Shown here one piece after another: positions 62,977 through 64,000 of a DNA stretch of 64,000 bases; position 1 is the first letter of the stretch, and each line of letters begins with the position of its first letter. The translations under genes were made by a program, and so were the position numbers. This DNA comes from Ancylomarina sp048268005. GTDB lineage: Bacteria > Bacteroidota > Bacteroidia > Bacteroidales > Marinifilaceae. Location of the stretch: the NCBI GenBank assembly GCA_048268005.1, contig JBLWWJ010000001.1, forward strand, positions 1,178,001 to 1,242,000, given 5' to 3'. The notes beneath the pieces are model-generated. The model did not search any database, was not told the origin of the DNA, and was given only the letters and a program-made list of their open reading frames with translations.

Positions 62977-64000
62977 TTAATTATTTGTATAGAATTCTCC
63001 AAAGGTATTTTTTAAGTCATTTGATGATTCCACTCTCATTTTATCAAAGAGTTCTGTCTCTTCGATAAACTTTTTCCAATGCTTGTTTAATTCCTCATTT
63101 TGCATGTAAGCAATACATTCCTGAAATTGTTTCAAGACGGATTGTGGCACCTCATTTTTATAAGCCCACTGATAAAAGTTTTCAAATCTTGCTGCAATTC
63201 TTTCTTTAATAGACTTGGGGATTGCTTTAGTGTTATAATAGTACGGACGTTCCAAAATGTTGATATAAAAATCTGCTTTCTTAATGATGTCCAGATCAAC
63301 ACAAGTTTGATATAATTCAGGTAGATTATCAACGGATAAAACCGATATGGTGGGTGCAAGCTTGAATCTGATATGATCCAAGTCTCGTATGGCATCCCTA
63401 TTTTTGATAAAATTATCCCACTTAAAGCCTTTTCGAATATATTCGCCCAAGCTTTTATGAGCATCTACACTGGCTAAGATTTCAACATGTTCAAACTGCT
63501 TCCAATAATCAAGAATATTGTGCCCTTTAAATTCAAGAACCGAAAAATTGGTATTATAACGCAAGCGAAGTTTGGTGTGTTTATTCTCAATTAAATATTC
63601 TAATAGAGCATAATGTTCTTCACTCATGAGAGGTTCACCTCCAGCAAAATAGATTTCTTCAGCTTGTAGAAGAGCATCACTTGTTTCTGAAATAAAAGCT
63701 TCAAAATCCGTGATATTTTGCAAAAGGGCTTGATTACCCAGACTACGTTTTAGTTGTTTGGCTTCGGGAAACCAGGCAGAACTTGCGCCATGCCAACAGC
63801 TTCGGCAAGCAAAATTGCAGGCATTTGAAAAGCGAATATCAAAATACTTTGGTAATGGATTTTCTTCGCTCTCCTTTTTCCATGAAAATCGCTCATGAGT
63901 CTCTTGCCTTATAGACTGGCCACCTGCTTGTTCAAGTTTTAAACATACGGCACATCTTGGATCAGACTCACCCTTTAAAAATTTCTCTCTGAGATTATGA
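62977..64000 (-). CDS. Radical SAM protein with twitch-type C-terminus, 5' end outside window
   Basis: The frame stays open from the stop at 62977 to the right edge (341 codons), so the gene is truncated by the window. The cluster motif is SNACNFACRSCWHG, a CX3CX2C site at about 63796-63820. AEEIYFAGGEPLMSEEH supplies the SAM-binding GGE. Nearer the start is a further DPRCAVCLKLEQAGG pair of Cys. The length and the C-terminal Asn/Glu-rich helices fit radical SAM/SPASM or twitch-domain enzymes; substrate unknown. An internal TTG at 63723 gives a shorter frame but would lose the cluster. Confidence 0.85.
   Translation of the reverse strand, partial: HNLREKFLKGESDPRCAVCLKLEQAGGQSIRQETHERFSWKKESEENPLPKYFDIRFSNACNFACRSCWHGASSAWFPEAKQLKRSLGNQALLQNITDFEAFISETSDALLQAEEIYFAGGEPLMSEEHYALLEYLIENKHTKLRLRYNTNFSVLEFKGHNILDYWKQFEHVEILASVDAHKSLGEYIRKGFKWDNFIKNRDAIRDLDHIRFKLAPTISVLSVDNLPELYQTCVDLDIIKKADFYINILERPYYYNTKAIPKSIKERIAARFENFYQWAYKNEVPQSVLKQFQECIAYMQNEELNKHWKKFIEETELFDKMRVESSNDLKNTFGEFYTNN

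Overview
The window reads as chromosomal DNA of an anaerobic or facultatively fermentative member of the Bacteroidota. The support is AT-rich DNA, no Shine-Dalgarno leaders, several promoters of the TTTG / TAnnTTTG type, the compact hisG-D-C-B-H-A-F-IE order with fused HisB and HisIE, SusC-plug-like tails on a BlaR1 homologue, and a pyruvate formate-lyase block. The gene set would suit a marine Marinilabiliales-type organism, but the genus is inference. No rRNA, tRNA, CRISPR array, transposase or integrase was seen.

Positions 1-5894 are an integron-like array of seven cassettes, all on the + strand. Each cassette starts with GTT plus 6-7 variable bases and ends with the reverse complement of its own start. 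Between cassettes lie either long imperfect palindromes (190-293 bp) or a minimal AACAAAAGTT junction. Cargo is small membrane or exported proteins of unknown function plus a full-length Lgt. The last palindrome is cut off near 5894, where ordinary chromosome begins.

Positions 6000-18000: slyD, a dicarboxylate/glutamate symporter, then on the minus strand the complete histidine operon. Upstream of hisG are two tandem histidine attenuators, each with its own leader peptide and 12-bp terminator, created by a ~206-bp duplication that also copied the first codons of hisG. Then come a small conserved gene, a YgjP-type metallopeptidase and a membrane protein.

Positions 18000-38000: a 1158-residue protein that may be a PPi-type PEP carboxykinase, an exported isoaspartate methyltransferase, a minus-strand RND metal-efflux operon with His-rich accessory proteins, a Cys-rich lipoprotein, an FtsX/MacB-type permease, an exported class-I amidotransferase and an unknown 499-residue protein.

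Positions 38000-54600: a beta-propeller sensor kinase, the fermentation genes pflB-pflA-focA, a phosphate acyltransferase (ptb-like), tpx, clpC, gyrA and a TPR protein. After this is a ~1.1-kb stretch without genes.

Positions 55670-64000: a blaI-blaR1 pair preceded by three palindromic operators, an ArsC-like protein, a membrane protein/HTH pair, a metallophosphoesterase, a possible outer-membrane protein, a tRNA-dihydrouridine synthase and the 3' part of a radical SAM gene that runs off the right edge. Many genes end in clear intrinsic terminators, which supports the gene boundaries.
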